The position numbers and the translations under genes were made by a program. Source: Rubellimicrobium aerolatum (lineage in GTDB: Bacteria; Pseudomonadota; Alphaproteobacteria; Rhodobacterales; Rhodobacteraceae). Taken from it: 64,000 nucleotides of DNA. Location: assembly GCF_017872975.1 (NCBI RefSeq), contig NZ_JAGGJP010000002.1:62001-126000 (forward strand). Direction: 5' to 3'. Below, one piece after another: positions 36,173-44,588 of the stretch. Position 1 is the first letter of the stretch, and each line of letters starts with the position of its first letter. The notes beneath the pieces are model-generated. The model was not told where the DNA came from. It worked only from the letters and a program-made list of their open reading frames with translations, and did not search any database.

Positions 36173-37051
36173 TCAGTTGAAGAAGTGCAGCACCTCCCGG
36201 CTCTGCGTCTCCAGGCACCGCCGCATCTTGCCAAAGGCCGCCGCCTCCAGTTGCCGCACCCGCTCCTTCGACAGCCCCAGCTCGTCGCCCAGCGACTCCA
36301 GCGTCCGAGGCTCGTCCCGCAGCTTGCGCTCGCGGACGATGAACCGCTCCCGGTCGTTCAGCGCCGACAGCGCCGTAAGAAGCCACTGCCGCAGCGTGTC
36401 GGTGTCGTGGTTGATCTCCACCCGCTCGGCCGCCTGGGTGGTGTCGTCCTCCAGCGCCTCGATCCACTCGCGGCCTTCCTCCTCGGCCGACTGCGTGGCG
36501 TTCAGCGAATAGTCCGACCCCGACAGCCGCCCTTCCATCATCTCCACGTCGGCCAAGGGCACGCCGACTTCCTTGGCGATCATGGCGCGCACCTGATGGG
36601 GGGCGAGCGTGATCCCCTCGGCCTGCGCCTCGCGCTCGATCCGGGCCTGCACCCGGCGCATGTTGAAGAACAGCGACTTCTGCGACGACGTGGAGCCGGT
36701 GCGGACCATCGACCAGTTCCGCATCACGTAGTCCTGGATCGACGCCTTGATCCACCAGACCGCATAGGTCGAGAATCGCACGCCCCGATCCGGGTCGAAC
36801 TTGTCGGCGGCCTTCATCAGGCCAAGTGAGGCCTCCTGGATGAGGTCGTTCATCGGCGCGCCATAGCGGCGGAACTTGCCCGCCATGGAGATCGCGAGCC
36901 GCATGTAGGCGGTGATGAGCCGGTGCAACGCCCTCTCGTCGCGGTGGTCGCGCCAGGCGTAGGCCAGTCGCAGCTCCGTGTCCGCGTCGAGGAGCTCCGC
37001 CTTCATCGCCGTGCGGGAAAGGTGCTGATCCGCGTAGCCGTCCAATGCCAT
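36173..37051 (-). CDS. rpoH: RNA polymerase sigma factor RpoH (sigma-32)
   Basis: 292 residues from ATG 37051 with a GAGG box. Sigma region 2: NDLIQEASLGLMKAADKFDP then RFSTYAVWWIKASIQDYVM; an RpoH-type segment with QKSLFFNMRR follows; region 4 ends with TLESLGDELGLSKERVRQLE. Directs heat-shock gene transcription. Rhodobacterales often have two rpoH genes; which one this is cannot be told. Confidence 0.94.
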   Translation of the reverse strand: MALDGYADQHLSRTAMKAELLDADTELRLAYAWRDHRDERALHRLITAYMRLAISMAGKFRRYGAPMNDLIQEASLGLMKAADKFDPDRGVRFSTYAVWWIKASIQDYVMRNWSMVRTGSTSSQKSLFFNMRRVQARIEREAQAEGITLAPHQVRAMIAKEVGVPLADVEMMEGRLSGSDYSLNATQSAEEEGREWIEALEDDTTQAAERVEINHDTDTLRQWLLTALSALNDRERFIVRERKLRDEPRTLESLGDELGLSKERVRQLEAAAFGKMRRCLETQSREVLHFFN

Positions 37052-37149
37052 CGTGCCTCGGGTCCCCTGTTCCTGGCCTTCGGGGCTGTCCCCCGTCGCC
37101 CATTGCCGTTACGAGCCCAAAACGAACCCGGAACGAGGAAGTTCCCGCC

Positions 37150-37674
37150 TTGCCCTTGCAAAAACTCACGCTGGTCCTAGGAGGCGCGGCCTCCGGGAAG
37201 TCCGCCTTCGCCGAGGACCTGCTAGCCGCCGACACGCGCGCAAAGGCCTACATCGCCACCGCCGAGGCGTGGGATGCTGAAATGCAACGGAAAATCTCCC
37301 TGCACCGCGAAAGGCGCGGACCCGGCTGGCGAACGATAGAGGCCCCGCGCGACCTGACCAGTGCGCTCGGCGGAATATCGCCTGCGGAAACGGTGTTGCT
37401 CGACTGCGCCACATTGTGGCTGACCAACGCCATGCTGGCCGAGGCCGACCTCCCGTCCGAGGAGGCTGCGCTGCTCGCCGCGCTCGCCGCCTGCCCCGCT
37501 CCGGTGGTCGTGGTCTCCAACGAACTGGGCCTGGGCCTCGTCCCCGAGACGGCACTGGGTCGCCGCTTCCGCGAGGCGCAGGGCCGCCTCAATCAGCGTC
37601 TCGCGGCGCAGGCCGACCTCGTGGTGTTCGTCGCCGCCGGGCTCCCCCTCGTCCTCAAGGGCGCGCTGCCATGA
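37150..37674 (+). CDS. cobU: adenosylcobinamide kinase / adenosylcobinamide-phosphate guanylyltransferase
   Basis: 174 residues. There is no ATG near the start; a TTG at 37150 has GAGGAAG at good distance. P-loop LGGAASGKSAFAE, then AEAWDAEMQRKISLHRERRG with the guanylated His, and DCATLWLTNAM. Assembly of the cobalamin nucleotide loop. Divergent from rpoH with under 100 bp between, which leaves no room for a cobalamin riboswitch. Confidence 0.92.
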   Translation: MPLQKLTLVLGGAASGKSAFAEDLLAADTRAKAYIATAEAWDAEMQRKISLHRERRGPGWRTIEAPRDLTSALGGISPAETVLLDCATLWLTNAMLAEADLPSEEAALLAALAACPAPVVVVSNELGLGLVPETALGRRFREAQGRLNQRLAAQADLVVFVAAGLPLVLKGALP

Positions 37675-38240
37675 GGCGGCTCTGGCTCCTGCGCCACGGC
37701 CCCACCGGCGCCAAGGGGATGTGCGGCTGGACCGACCTCCCCGCCGACCTGTCGGACGCGGCGGCGATCAACCGCCTGTCGCTGGCGCTTCCCTGGGTGC
37801 CGGTCGTCTCCTCCGACCTCCGCCGGGCGGCCACCACCGCCGACGCCGTGGCCGAGGACCGCCCCCGCCTCCCCCACGACCCCGCCCTGCGGGAGCTGCA
37901 CTTCGGCGCCTGGGAGATGCGGACCCACGCCGAGGCCGAGGCCGAGGACCCCATCCTCGCCCGCGCCCTGTGGGAGCAGCCCGGCGAGCACGCCCCGCCC
38001 GGCGGCGAGACGTGGAACGCGCTGCGCGCCCGCGTCGAGTCCGCCCTCGACCGCCACCTCGCCCAGCACCCCGAGCTGATCGTCGTCTGCCACTTCGGCC
38101 CGATCCTCGCCGCCCTCCAGCGCGCGCGCGGCATCCCGGCCTTGGAAGCCTTCGCCCAGCGCATCGAGCCCCTGTCCCTGACCGTCCTCTCCGAATCGGA
38201 CGGCGCGTGGCGCGTGGAGGCCGTCGATCATCGTCCGTGA
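37671..38240 (+). CDS. histidine phosphatase family protein, alpha-ribazole phosphatase-like
   Basis: 189 residues, ATGA overlap with cobU. LLRHGPTGA holds the phosphorylated His, SSDLRRAATTAD the Arg, ELHFGAWE the acid and VVCHFGPI the second His. Next to cobU the likely job is CobC-type removal of phosphate in cobalamin synthesis; other phosphoglycerate-mutase-like roles remain possible. Confidence 0.82.
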   Translation: MRRLWLLRHGPTGAKGMCGWTDLPADLSDAAAINRLSLALPWVPVVSSDLRRAATTADAVAEDRPRLPHDPALRELHFGAWEMRTHAEAEAEDPILARALWEQPGEHAPPGGETWNALRARVESALDRHLAQHPELIVVCHFGPILAALQRARGIPALEAFAQRIEPLSLTVLSESDGAWRVEAVDHRP

Positions 38241-38318
38241 TCGCGACCCGCAGCAAACGTCGTTTCCCCCGTTCCGCCCGCCCCGCTAGTCTCCTGCTCG
38301 ACAAAGGGAGACCACGCC

Positions 38319-39194
38319 ATGACCTACGACCTCGCCATCGGCGACCGCGCCTATTCGAGCTGGTCCCTGCGCGGCTGGCTCCTCCTAGACGCCTTCGGCC
38401 TCCCCGTTCGGACCCACAGCGCCCGCCTCTACACCGACGAACTGCCGACGCTGCTCAAGGACTTCGCCCCCGCCCGCACCGTCCCCGCCCTGCGCCTCCC
38501 CGACGGCACCGTGGTCCTCGAAAGCCTAGCCATCGCCGAGGAGCTGGCCTCCCGCCACCCCGATGCCGGCCACTGGCCCGCCGATTCCCGCGCCCGCGCC
38601 GTGGCCCGCTCCCTCGCCGCCGAGATGCACGCCGGCTTCCACGCCCTGCGGTCGCAATGCCCCATGAACATCCGCGTCTCCTACGAGACGACCCCGGTGG
38701 ACGACGCCCTGCGCGCCGACCTCGACCGCCTCGAAACCCTCTGGTCCTGGGCTCGCGAGACGACCGGCTCCCCCGGCCCCTGGCTGTGCGGCCCCTACTC
38801 CGCCGCCGACGCCTTCTTTGCGCCCGTCGCGACCCGCATCGCGACCTACGCCCTGCCCGTATCGCCGTCGGCGCAGGCCACCGTCGCCGCCCACCTGTCG
38901 CACCCGTCCTTCCGCCGCTGGCGAGCCATGGCCCTCGTGGACGGCCCCGACCAGGAGTTCTACCGCCGCGACCACCCTCGCCGCCCCTGGCCCGGCCCCG
39001 CTCCCCTGCCTGCCCGCGCCGTCGAGGCCGGCACGCCCGAGAACGCCGCCTGCCCCTACTCCGGCCAGCCCGTCACCCACCTCCTCGAATCCGAGGGCCG
39101 GACAATCGGCTTCTGCAACGCCCTCTGCCGCGACAAGACCGTGGCCGACCCGCTGGCCTGGCCCGCCTTCGCGGCGCTATGGGCGGCGCGTTAA
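38319..39194 (+). CDS. glutathione S-transferase with cysteine-rich C-terminal extension
   Basis: 291 residues, longer than the usual 200-230. The N-terminal thioredoxin-like half begins with RAYSSWSLRGWLLL (Ser at the GSH-activating position) and VPALRLPDGTVVLESLAI; the helical half follows. After about residue 235 there is an extra segment with CPYSGQPV ... FCNALCRDKTVADP, which resembles a small metal-binding finger (C-x(n)-FC-x2-C). Confidence 0.85.
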   Translation: MTYDLAIGDRAYSSWSLRGWLLLDAFGLPVRTHSARLYTDELPTLLKDFAPARTVPALRLPDGTVVLESLAIAEELASRHPDAGHWPADSRARAVARSLAAEMHAGFHALRSQCPMNIRVSYETTPVDDALRADLDRLETLWSWARETTGSPGPWLCGPYSAADAFFAPVATRIATYALPVSPSAQATVAAHLSHPSFRRWRAMALVDGPDQEFYRRDHPRRPWPGPAPLPARAVEAGTPENAACPYSGQPVTHLLESEGRTIGFCNALCRDKTVADPLAWPAFAALWAAR

Positions 39195-39248
39195 CCCTTC
39201 CCTAACCCTCCTCGGCCATCCTCCCCTCGGGAACAGGGGAACAACAGC

Positions 39249-40763
39249 ATGGTCGCGCTGGCCTACACGGTCGCCTTCGAGGGGGTGGAGGCCCGCCTGG
39301 TCGAGGTGCAATGCGCCGTGGCGCCGGGGATACCCGCCTTCGCCATCGTCGGCCTCCCCGACAAGGCGGTGTCCGAGGCGCGCGAACGGGTCCGCGCCGC
39401 CCTCACGGAAATGGCCATCGCGCTGCCCGCCAAGCGCATCACCGTCAACCTCTCCCCCGCCGACCTGCCCAAGGAGGGGTCTCACTTCGACCTCCCCATC
39501 GCGCTGGCCCTCCTCGCCGCCATCGGCATCCTCCCGCCCGAGGACGTGGCTCGCACGGTCGCCCTGGGGGAGCTCTCGCTCGGCGGCCAGCTCGTCCCCG
39601 TCCTCGGCGCGCTTCCCGCCGCCCTCGCCGCGGCCGAGGCCGGGCGCACCCTCCTCTGCCCCCGCGCCTCGGGCGCGGAGGCCGCCTGGGTCGGCGCGAC
39701 CGAGGTCATCGGCGCGGGGTCCCTGGCCGAGGTCGTGCGCCACTATTCGGGCGATTCCCCCCTCGCCCCCGCCCAGCCCGGCGAGGTGCTGCCCCCGCCC
39801 TTCGGCCGCGACCTGCGCGACGTGAAGGGCCAGGAGCGCGCGAAGCGCGCGCTGGAGATCGCCGCCGCCGGCCGCCACCACCTCCTCCTCGTGGGGCCGC
39901 CCGGCTCCGGCAAGTCGATGCTCGCCGCCCGCCTCCCCGGCCTCCTGCCGCCGCTGACCCCGCCCGAGGCGCTGGAGACCTCGATGATCCACTCCCTCGC
40001 GGGCCTGCTGACCGAGGGCGGGATCAGCCGCGCCCGCCCCTTCCGCGAGCCGCACCACACCGCCTCCATGGCCGCGATCATCGGCGGCGGGCGCGGCGCG
40101 AAACCGGGCGAGGTCAGCCTCGCCCACAACGGCGTCCTTTTCCTCGACGAGTTCCCCGAGTTTCCCCGCACCGTCCTCGAAACCCTCCGCCAGCCCGTCG
40201 AATCGGGCGAGGTCGTGGTCGCCCGCGCCAACGCCCATGTCTGCTACCCTTGCCGCTTCCTGCTGGTCGCCGCCGCCAACCCCTGCCGCTGCGGGCACCT
40301 TGCGGACGCCGCCCGCGCCTGCGCCAAGGCCCCCGCCTGCGGGGACGACTACATGGGCCGCATCTCCGGCCCGCTCCTCGACCGCTTCGACCTTCGGGTG
40401 GAGGTGCCCCCCGTCGCCTTCCAGGACCTCGACCTGCCGCCCTCCGGCGACTCCTCGGCCGATGTCGCCGCCCGCATCGCCCAGGCCCGCGCCGCCCAGT
40501 CCCGCCGCTACGCCGGCCACGAGACCGCCCGCCTCAACGCCGACGCCGAGGGCCGCCTGCTGGAGGAGATCGCCGAGCCCTGCGCCGAGGGCCGCGACCT
40601 CCTGTCCAAGGTCGCCGCCCGCATCGGCCTGTCCGCACGCGGCTACCACCGCGTCCTGCGGGTCGCCCGCACCCTCGCCGACCTCGACGCCTCCGCCCGC
40701 GTCCGCCGCCCCCACATGGCCGAGGCCGTCAGCTACCGCCTCGCCCTCTCCAAGGAGGTCTGA
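39249..40763 (+). CDS. comM: ComM/YifB family Mg-chelatase-like ATPase
   Basis: 504 residues. N-terminal LonC-like domain (AYTVAFEGVEARLVEVQ), then DVKGQERAKRALEIAAAG, Walker A GPPGSGKSMLAARLPG, Walker B VLFLDEFPEF and a cysteine cluster around NPCRCGH. Full length. ComM helps branch migration during natural transformation. Confidence 0.93.
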   Translation: MVALAYTVAFEGVEARLVEVQCAVAPGIPAFAIVGLPDKAVSEARERVRAALTEMAIALPAKRITVNLSPADLPKEGSHFDLPIALALLAAIGILPPEDVARTVALGELSLGGQLVPVLGALPAALAAAEAGRTLLCPRASGAEAAWVGATEVIGAGSLAEVVRHYSGDSPLAPAQPGEVLPPPFGRDLRDVKGQERAKRALEIAAAGRHHLLLVGPPGSGKSMLAARLPGLLPPLTPPEALETSMIHSLAGLLTEGGISRARPFREPHHTASMAAIIGGGRGAKPGEVSLAHNGVLFLDEFPEFPRTVLETLRQPVESGEVVVARANAHVCYPCRFLLVAAANPCRCGHLADAARACAKAPACGDDYMGRISGPLLDRFDLRVEVPPVAFQDLDLPPSGDSSADVAARIAQARAAQSRRYAGHETARLNADAEGRLLEEIAEPCAEGRDLLSKVAARIGLSARGYHRVLRVARTLADLDASARVRRPHMAEAVSYRLALSKEV

Positions 40764-40780
40764 CGCCCCCGACGCTCCTT

Positions 40781-40802
40781 GGGGTGCGCTTCAGCGAACC
40801 CC
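40781..40802. terminator. REP-like hairpin between comM and gshB
   Basis: GGGGTGCGCTTCAGCGAACCCC folds into a hairpin between two convergent genes and belongs to the same repeat family as the elements at 50915 and 58946-59080. Probable bidirectional terminator. Confidence 0.45.
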
Positions 40803-40862
40803 ATTACGCCCCATCCACTCCGGGTCCCGTCGCAGGCCGGGCCGCCCGCCCGCCCGCGCGCC

Positions 40863-41807
40863 TCAACCCGCCCGCTTCCGCTCGATCGCCTCCCAGATCA
40901 GCCCGGCGGCGTTCGTCCCGTCGAACCGCTCCAACTCCTGGATGCCCGTGGGCGAGGTGACGTTGATCTCCGTCAGCCAGTCCCCGATCACGTCGATGCC
41001 CACGAAGACCAGCCCCTTCTCGCGCAGCGTGGGCCCGATCCGCTCGCAGATCTCCCGGTCCCGCGCCGTGATCTCCACCTTCTCCGGCCGCCCCCCCACG
41101 TGCATGTTCGACCGCGTCTCGCCCTGCGCCGGCACGCGGTTGATCGCCCCCACGCACTCCCCGTCCACAAGGATCACCCGCTTGTCGCCTTTCGTCACCT
41201 CCGGCAGATACTTCTGCACGATCAGGGGCTCGCGCGAGAAGCCGGTGAACAGCTCGAACAGCGACGCGAGGTTGCCGTCGTCCATCCCGAGCTTGAACAC
41301 CCCCGCGCCGCCGTTGCCATACAGCGGCTTCAGGATGATGTCCCCGTGCCGCGCGCGGAACTCCCGCAGAGTCCGCAGGTCCCGCGCGATGGCCGTCGGC
41401 GGCGTCAGGTCCGGGAAGCGCAGCACCAGCAGCTTCTCCGGCGAGTTCCGCACCCAGGCCGGGTCGTTCACCACCAGCGTGCGCGGATGGATCATGTCCA
41501 GCAGGTGCGTCAGCGTGATGTAATGCATGTCGAAGGGCGGGTCCTGCCGGAGCCACACCACGTCGAAGTCCGCCAGATCGACCTCCGCCTCCGCGCCCAG
41601 GGTGAAGTGGTCCCCCTTCACCCGCCGGACCTCCACCGGCCAGCCCCGCGCCATCACCCGTCCCTCCTGATAGGAGAGACGGTCGGGCGTGTAGTAGAAC
41701 AGCGAATGCCCCCGCGCCTGCGCCTCCAGCATCAGGCGGAAGGTGGAGTCGGCGTCGATGCTGACCGCCCCGATCGGGTCCATCTGGAAAGCGACCCTCA
41801 AGCCCAT
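40863..41807 (-). CDS. gshB: glutathione synthetase
   Basis: 314 residues. N-terminal [35 protein letters not shown], the ATP-grasp core [15 protein letters not shown], and [18 protein letters not shown] near the glycine-rich loop; ends with [19 protein letters not shown]. Ligates glycine to gamma-glutamylcysteine. Downstream of rsmI-yraN on the same strand. Confidence 0.95.
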   Translation of the reverse strand: MGLRVAFQMDPIGAVSIDADSTFRLMLEAQARGHSLFYYTPDRLSYQEGRVMARGWPVEVRRVKGDHFTLGAEAEVDLADFDVVWLRQDPPFDMHYITLTHLLDMIHPRTLVVNDPAWVRNSPEKLLVLRFPDLTPPTAIARDLRTLREFRARHGDIILKPLYGNGGAGVFKLGMDDGNLASLFELFTGFSREPLIVQKYLPEVTKGDKRVILVDGECVGAINRVPAQGETRSNMHVGGRPEKVEITARDREICERIGPTLREKGLVFVGIDVIGDWLTEINVTSPTGIQELERFDGTNAAGLIWEAIERKRAG

Positions 41808-42073
41808 GCGACCCTCCGTTGGCTTATGGCTCCCGCTTCATGGCGCAGGCGCGCGCGGCAAGGCAAGGTCCGGCGGGACAAGCGCGAGGACGCCGGCCGA
41901 CATGGCACGGGCCGAGAGCACGCCCCGCGTCCGCGCTCGCCCAGGGGCGCGAGGGCCCGGGCCGCCCCGATCGGGTCCGCCGGGACCACGACCCTCAAGG
42001 GGATGCGGGGCTCCCTCGGGTGGCAGTTCCCGATTCCCGGCGCGGTCGTTCCGCGATGACGGGCAGGCGCCGC

Positions 42074-42463
42074 TCAGAAATCCTCCCCGAAGGCGTTCGG
42101 GATCACCACGACCCGCCCCATCCCGTCCACAAGCGCGAGGTCGAAGCGCAGCTCCGTCAGCGCCCCCCGCGGCTCCCCCGCGCAGAAGGCCGCCGCCGCC
42201 GCGCAGAGCCGGTCCATCTGCCGCCGCCCGAGCCGCCGCGCGGCCTCGTCCAGCCGCGTGGCCCTCTTGACCTCCACGACCACCACCCGCTCCCCCTCGC
42301 GGGCGATCAGGTCCACCTCGCCCCACGGGCTCCGCCAGCGACGCGCCGCGACCACGGCCCCTTGCTCCTCGTAATGCCGCGCCACCGACTCCTCCGCCGC
42401 CGCGCCCGCGCGCCAGGCGTCGCCGCCCCGCAGCCGTCGCCCCTCGCGCGGGTCGGCGGTCAT
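42074..42463 (-). CDS. YraN family (UPF0102) endonuclease-like protein
   Basis: 129 residues, ATGA overlap with rsmI. Holliday-junction-resolvase-like core RSPWGEVDLIAREG then VVVVEVKRAT, the E-x-D-x-E-x-K nuclease pattern. Function in vivo unknown; usual neighbour of rsmI. Confidence 0.9.
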   Translation of the reverse strand: MTADPREGRRLRGGDAWRAGAAAEESVARHYEEQGAVVAARRWRSPWGEVDLIAREGERVVVVEVKRATRLDEAARRLGRRQMDRLCAAAAAFCAGEPRGALTELRFDLALVDGMGRVVVIPNAFGEDF

Positions 42464-43311
42464 TCGTCCTTCATCCCCAGCGCGAGCTGGTAGACCCGCT
42501 GCCGGGGCAGCCCCAGCGCGCCCGCCACCGCCGTCGCCGCGTCCTTCATCCGCATCGTCCCCATCGCCTCCGCCAGCCGCGCGCGGATGTCCGCCTCCGT
42601 CACCTCGCGCGGGGCCCCCCGGCCCACGACCACCACGACCTCGCCCCGCACCTCGTCGCCCAGGCCCTCCAGAAGCGCCCGCAGGGTGCCCCGCCGCACC
42701 TCCTCGAATCGCTTGGTCAGCTCGCGGCACACCGCCGCCTCCCTGTCCCCCAACACTGCCACGAGATCCGTTAAGAGCGCGTGAACGCGCTTGGGCGATT
42801 CATACAGCACCAGCGTCGCGGGCACGGCCCCCAGCTCGGCGATGGCCACCCGCCGCGCGGCCTCCGTGGTCGGCAGGAAGCCCGCGAACAGGAACCGGTC
42901 CGCCGGCAGCCCCGCCACCGCCAGCGCCGCCAGCACAGCCGAGGCTCCCGGCGCGGCCACCACCGGCAGCCCCCGCGCGATGGCGGCGCGGGCCAGCGTG
43001 AAGCCGGGGTCCGACACCAGCGGCGTCCCCGCCTCGGACACGTAGACCACCGAGGCCCCGCCCGCGACCGCCTCCACGAGCCCCGCGACGACCCCCTCGC
43101 CGGAATGGTCGTGGCAGGCCACCACCCGCCGCCCGTTCAGCGGCACCCCGTGGATCTCCATGAGCTTGCGCGCCGACCGCGTGTCCTCGGCCGCGATCAC
43201 GTCGGCGTCGCGCAGCAGGTCCAGCGCCCGCAGCGTGATGTCCCGCGCCGCGCCGATGGGCGTCGCGGCCAGATAGACACCCGGCGAAAGTCGCCCGCGA
43301 TCCTCGTTCAT
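42460..43311 (-). CDS. rsmI: 16S rRNA (cytidine1402-2'-O)-methyltransferase
   Basis: 283 residues. VYLAATPIGAARDITLRALD, AAEDTRSARKL, YVSEAGTPLVSDPGF and APGASAVLAALAVAGLP are the tetrapyrrole-methylase-fold motifs of RsmI. Methylates the ribose of C1402 in the decoding site, with SAM. Confidence 0.95.
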   Translation of the reverse strand: MNEDRGRLSPGVYLAATPIGAARDITLRALDLLRDADVIAAEDTRSARKLMEIHGVPLNGRRVVACHDHSGEGVVAGLVEAVAGGASVVYVSEAGTPLVSDPGFTLARAAIARGLPVVAAPGASAVLAALAVAGLPADRFLFAGFLPTTEAARRVAIAELGAVPATLVLYESPKRVHALLTDLVAVLGDREAAVCRELTKRFEEVRRGTLRALLEGLGDEVRGEVVVVVGRGAPREVTEADIRARLAEAMGTMRMKDAATAVAGALGLPRQRVYQLALGMKDE

Positions 43312-43406
43312 GTCTGGACCCCCCTGACCCCGCGCCTATGATGCAGCCCGGCGCGGGCCCGCATCGGCCGCCCCGTCCAGGCCAACGACCCAGGGGAGTG
43401 TTCCGC

Positions 43407-44588
43407 ATGTTCGCAAGGGTTTCCAGCCGCCGCAAGGTGCTCGGCCAAATCGCGGGGCTCGGCGCGCTCGCGCTGTCGGCCTGCGCCCCCGTCGCCGTGA
43501 CCACGCCGCTCACCGACGCCCCCGCGCTCGAGACCGGGGCGCCCGTCCCCGTGGCGCTCCTGGTCCCGGCGGGCTCGCCGGTCGAATCGGACAACTTCGT
43601 CGCCCGCAACCTCGAGAACGCGGCCCGCCTCGCCATCGGCGACCTCGATGGCGTCGAGGTGGACCTGCGCGTCTACGCCACCGCCGGCGACCCGCAGCAG
43701 GCGGCGGCCGTCGCCCGCACCGCCGTCGAGGAGGGCGCGGCCATCATCCTCGGGCCGCTCCGGGCCGAGGAGGCCAACGCCGTCGGCGTCGCCACCGCCG
43801 CCAGCGGCGTCAACGTGCTCGCCTTCTCGAACAACCCGACCATCGCGGGCGGCAACGTCTTCGTCCTGGGGCCGACCTTCGGCAACACCGCCGACCGGCT
43901 GATCCGCTACGGCCGGGGCATCGGCCTCGACCGCTACCTGATCGCACATGGCAGCGACCTCGGCGGCAACCTGGGGCGCGACGCCATCCAGGCCGCCGCT
44001 GCCGCCAGCGGCGCGACGATCACCGGCGTCCAGTCCTATCCCCTGTCCCAGCAGGGCATCCAGGCCGCCGCCCCCGGCATCGCCACCGCCGCCACGACCT
44101 CGGGCGCGCAGGCGATCTTCACCACCGCCGATTCCACGCTCGACCTGCCCTTCCTCGCCTCGGCGCTGCGCGACGGCGGGCTGCCCGCCGGCACCGTGCG
44201 GCTCGTGGGCCTCACCCGCTGGGACGTCACGCCCGAGATCCTGACCCAGCCCGGCCTCCAGGACGGCATCTTCGCCATCCCCGACGCCTCCATGACCCGC
44301 GCCTTCGAGACCCGCTACGAGGCCGCCTACGGCGCGACCCCCCTCCCCGTCGCCGCGCTCGCCTACGACGGCATCGCCGCCATCGGCGCGCTGGCCCAAC
44401 GGGGCGGCGCGCAGGCGCTCTCGCGCGCCTCGCTCACCCAGGGGCAGGGCTTCCAGGGCACGGCGGGCATCTTCCGCCTGCTCCCCGACGGGACCAACCA
44501 GCGCGGGCTCGCGGTGGCGACGGTCCGCAACAACCAGGTGGTGATCCTTGACCCCGCTCCCCGCAGCTTCGCCGGCGCCGGCTCCTGA
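43407..44588 (+). CDS. penicillin-binding protein activator, LpoA-like lipoprotein
   Basis: 393 residues. A signal sequence ends with the lipobox-like LALSAC (Cys26). The rest is a type I periplasmic binding fold (VALLVPAGSPVES, AAIILGPLRAEEANAV, VLAFSNNPTIAGGNVF). Divergent from rsmI, the usual arrangement in proteobacteria. It should stimulate peptidoglycan synthases from the outer membrane; LpoA's N-terminal TPR part is absent. Confidence 0.88.
   Translation: MFARVSSRRKVLGQIAGLGALALSACAPVAVTTPLTDAPALETGAPVPVALLVPAGSPVESDNFVARNLENAARLAIGDLDGVEVDLRVYATAGDPQQAAAVARTAVEEGAAIILGPLRAEEANAVGVATAASGVNVLAFSNNPTIAGGNVFVLGPTFGNTADRLIRYGRGIGLDRYLIAHGSDLGGNLGRDAIQAAAAASGATITGVQSYPLSQQGIQAAAPGIATAATTSGAQAIFTTADSTLDLPFLASALRDGGLPAGTVRLVGLTRWDVTPEILTQPGLQDGIFAIPDASMTRAFETRYEAAYGATPLPVAALAYDGIAAIGALAQRGGAQALSRASLTQGQGFQGTAGIFRLLPDGTNQRGLAVATVRNNQVVILDPAPRSFAGAGS

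Noticed and set aside
37052-37149. Cobalamin riboswitch upstream of cobU
   Set aside because: The divergent gap to rpoH is under 100 bp and no B12-box-like sequence is visible.
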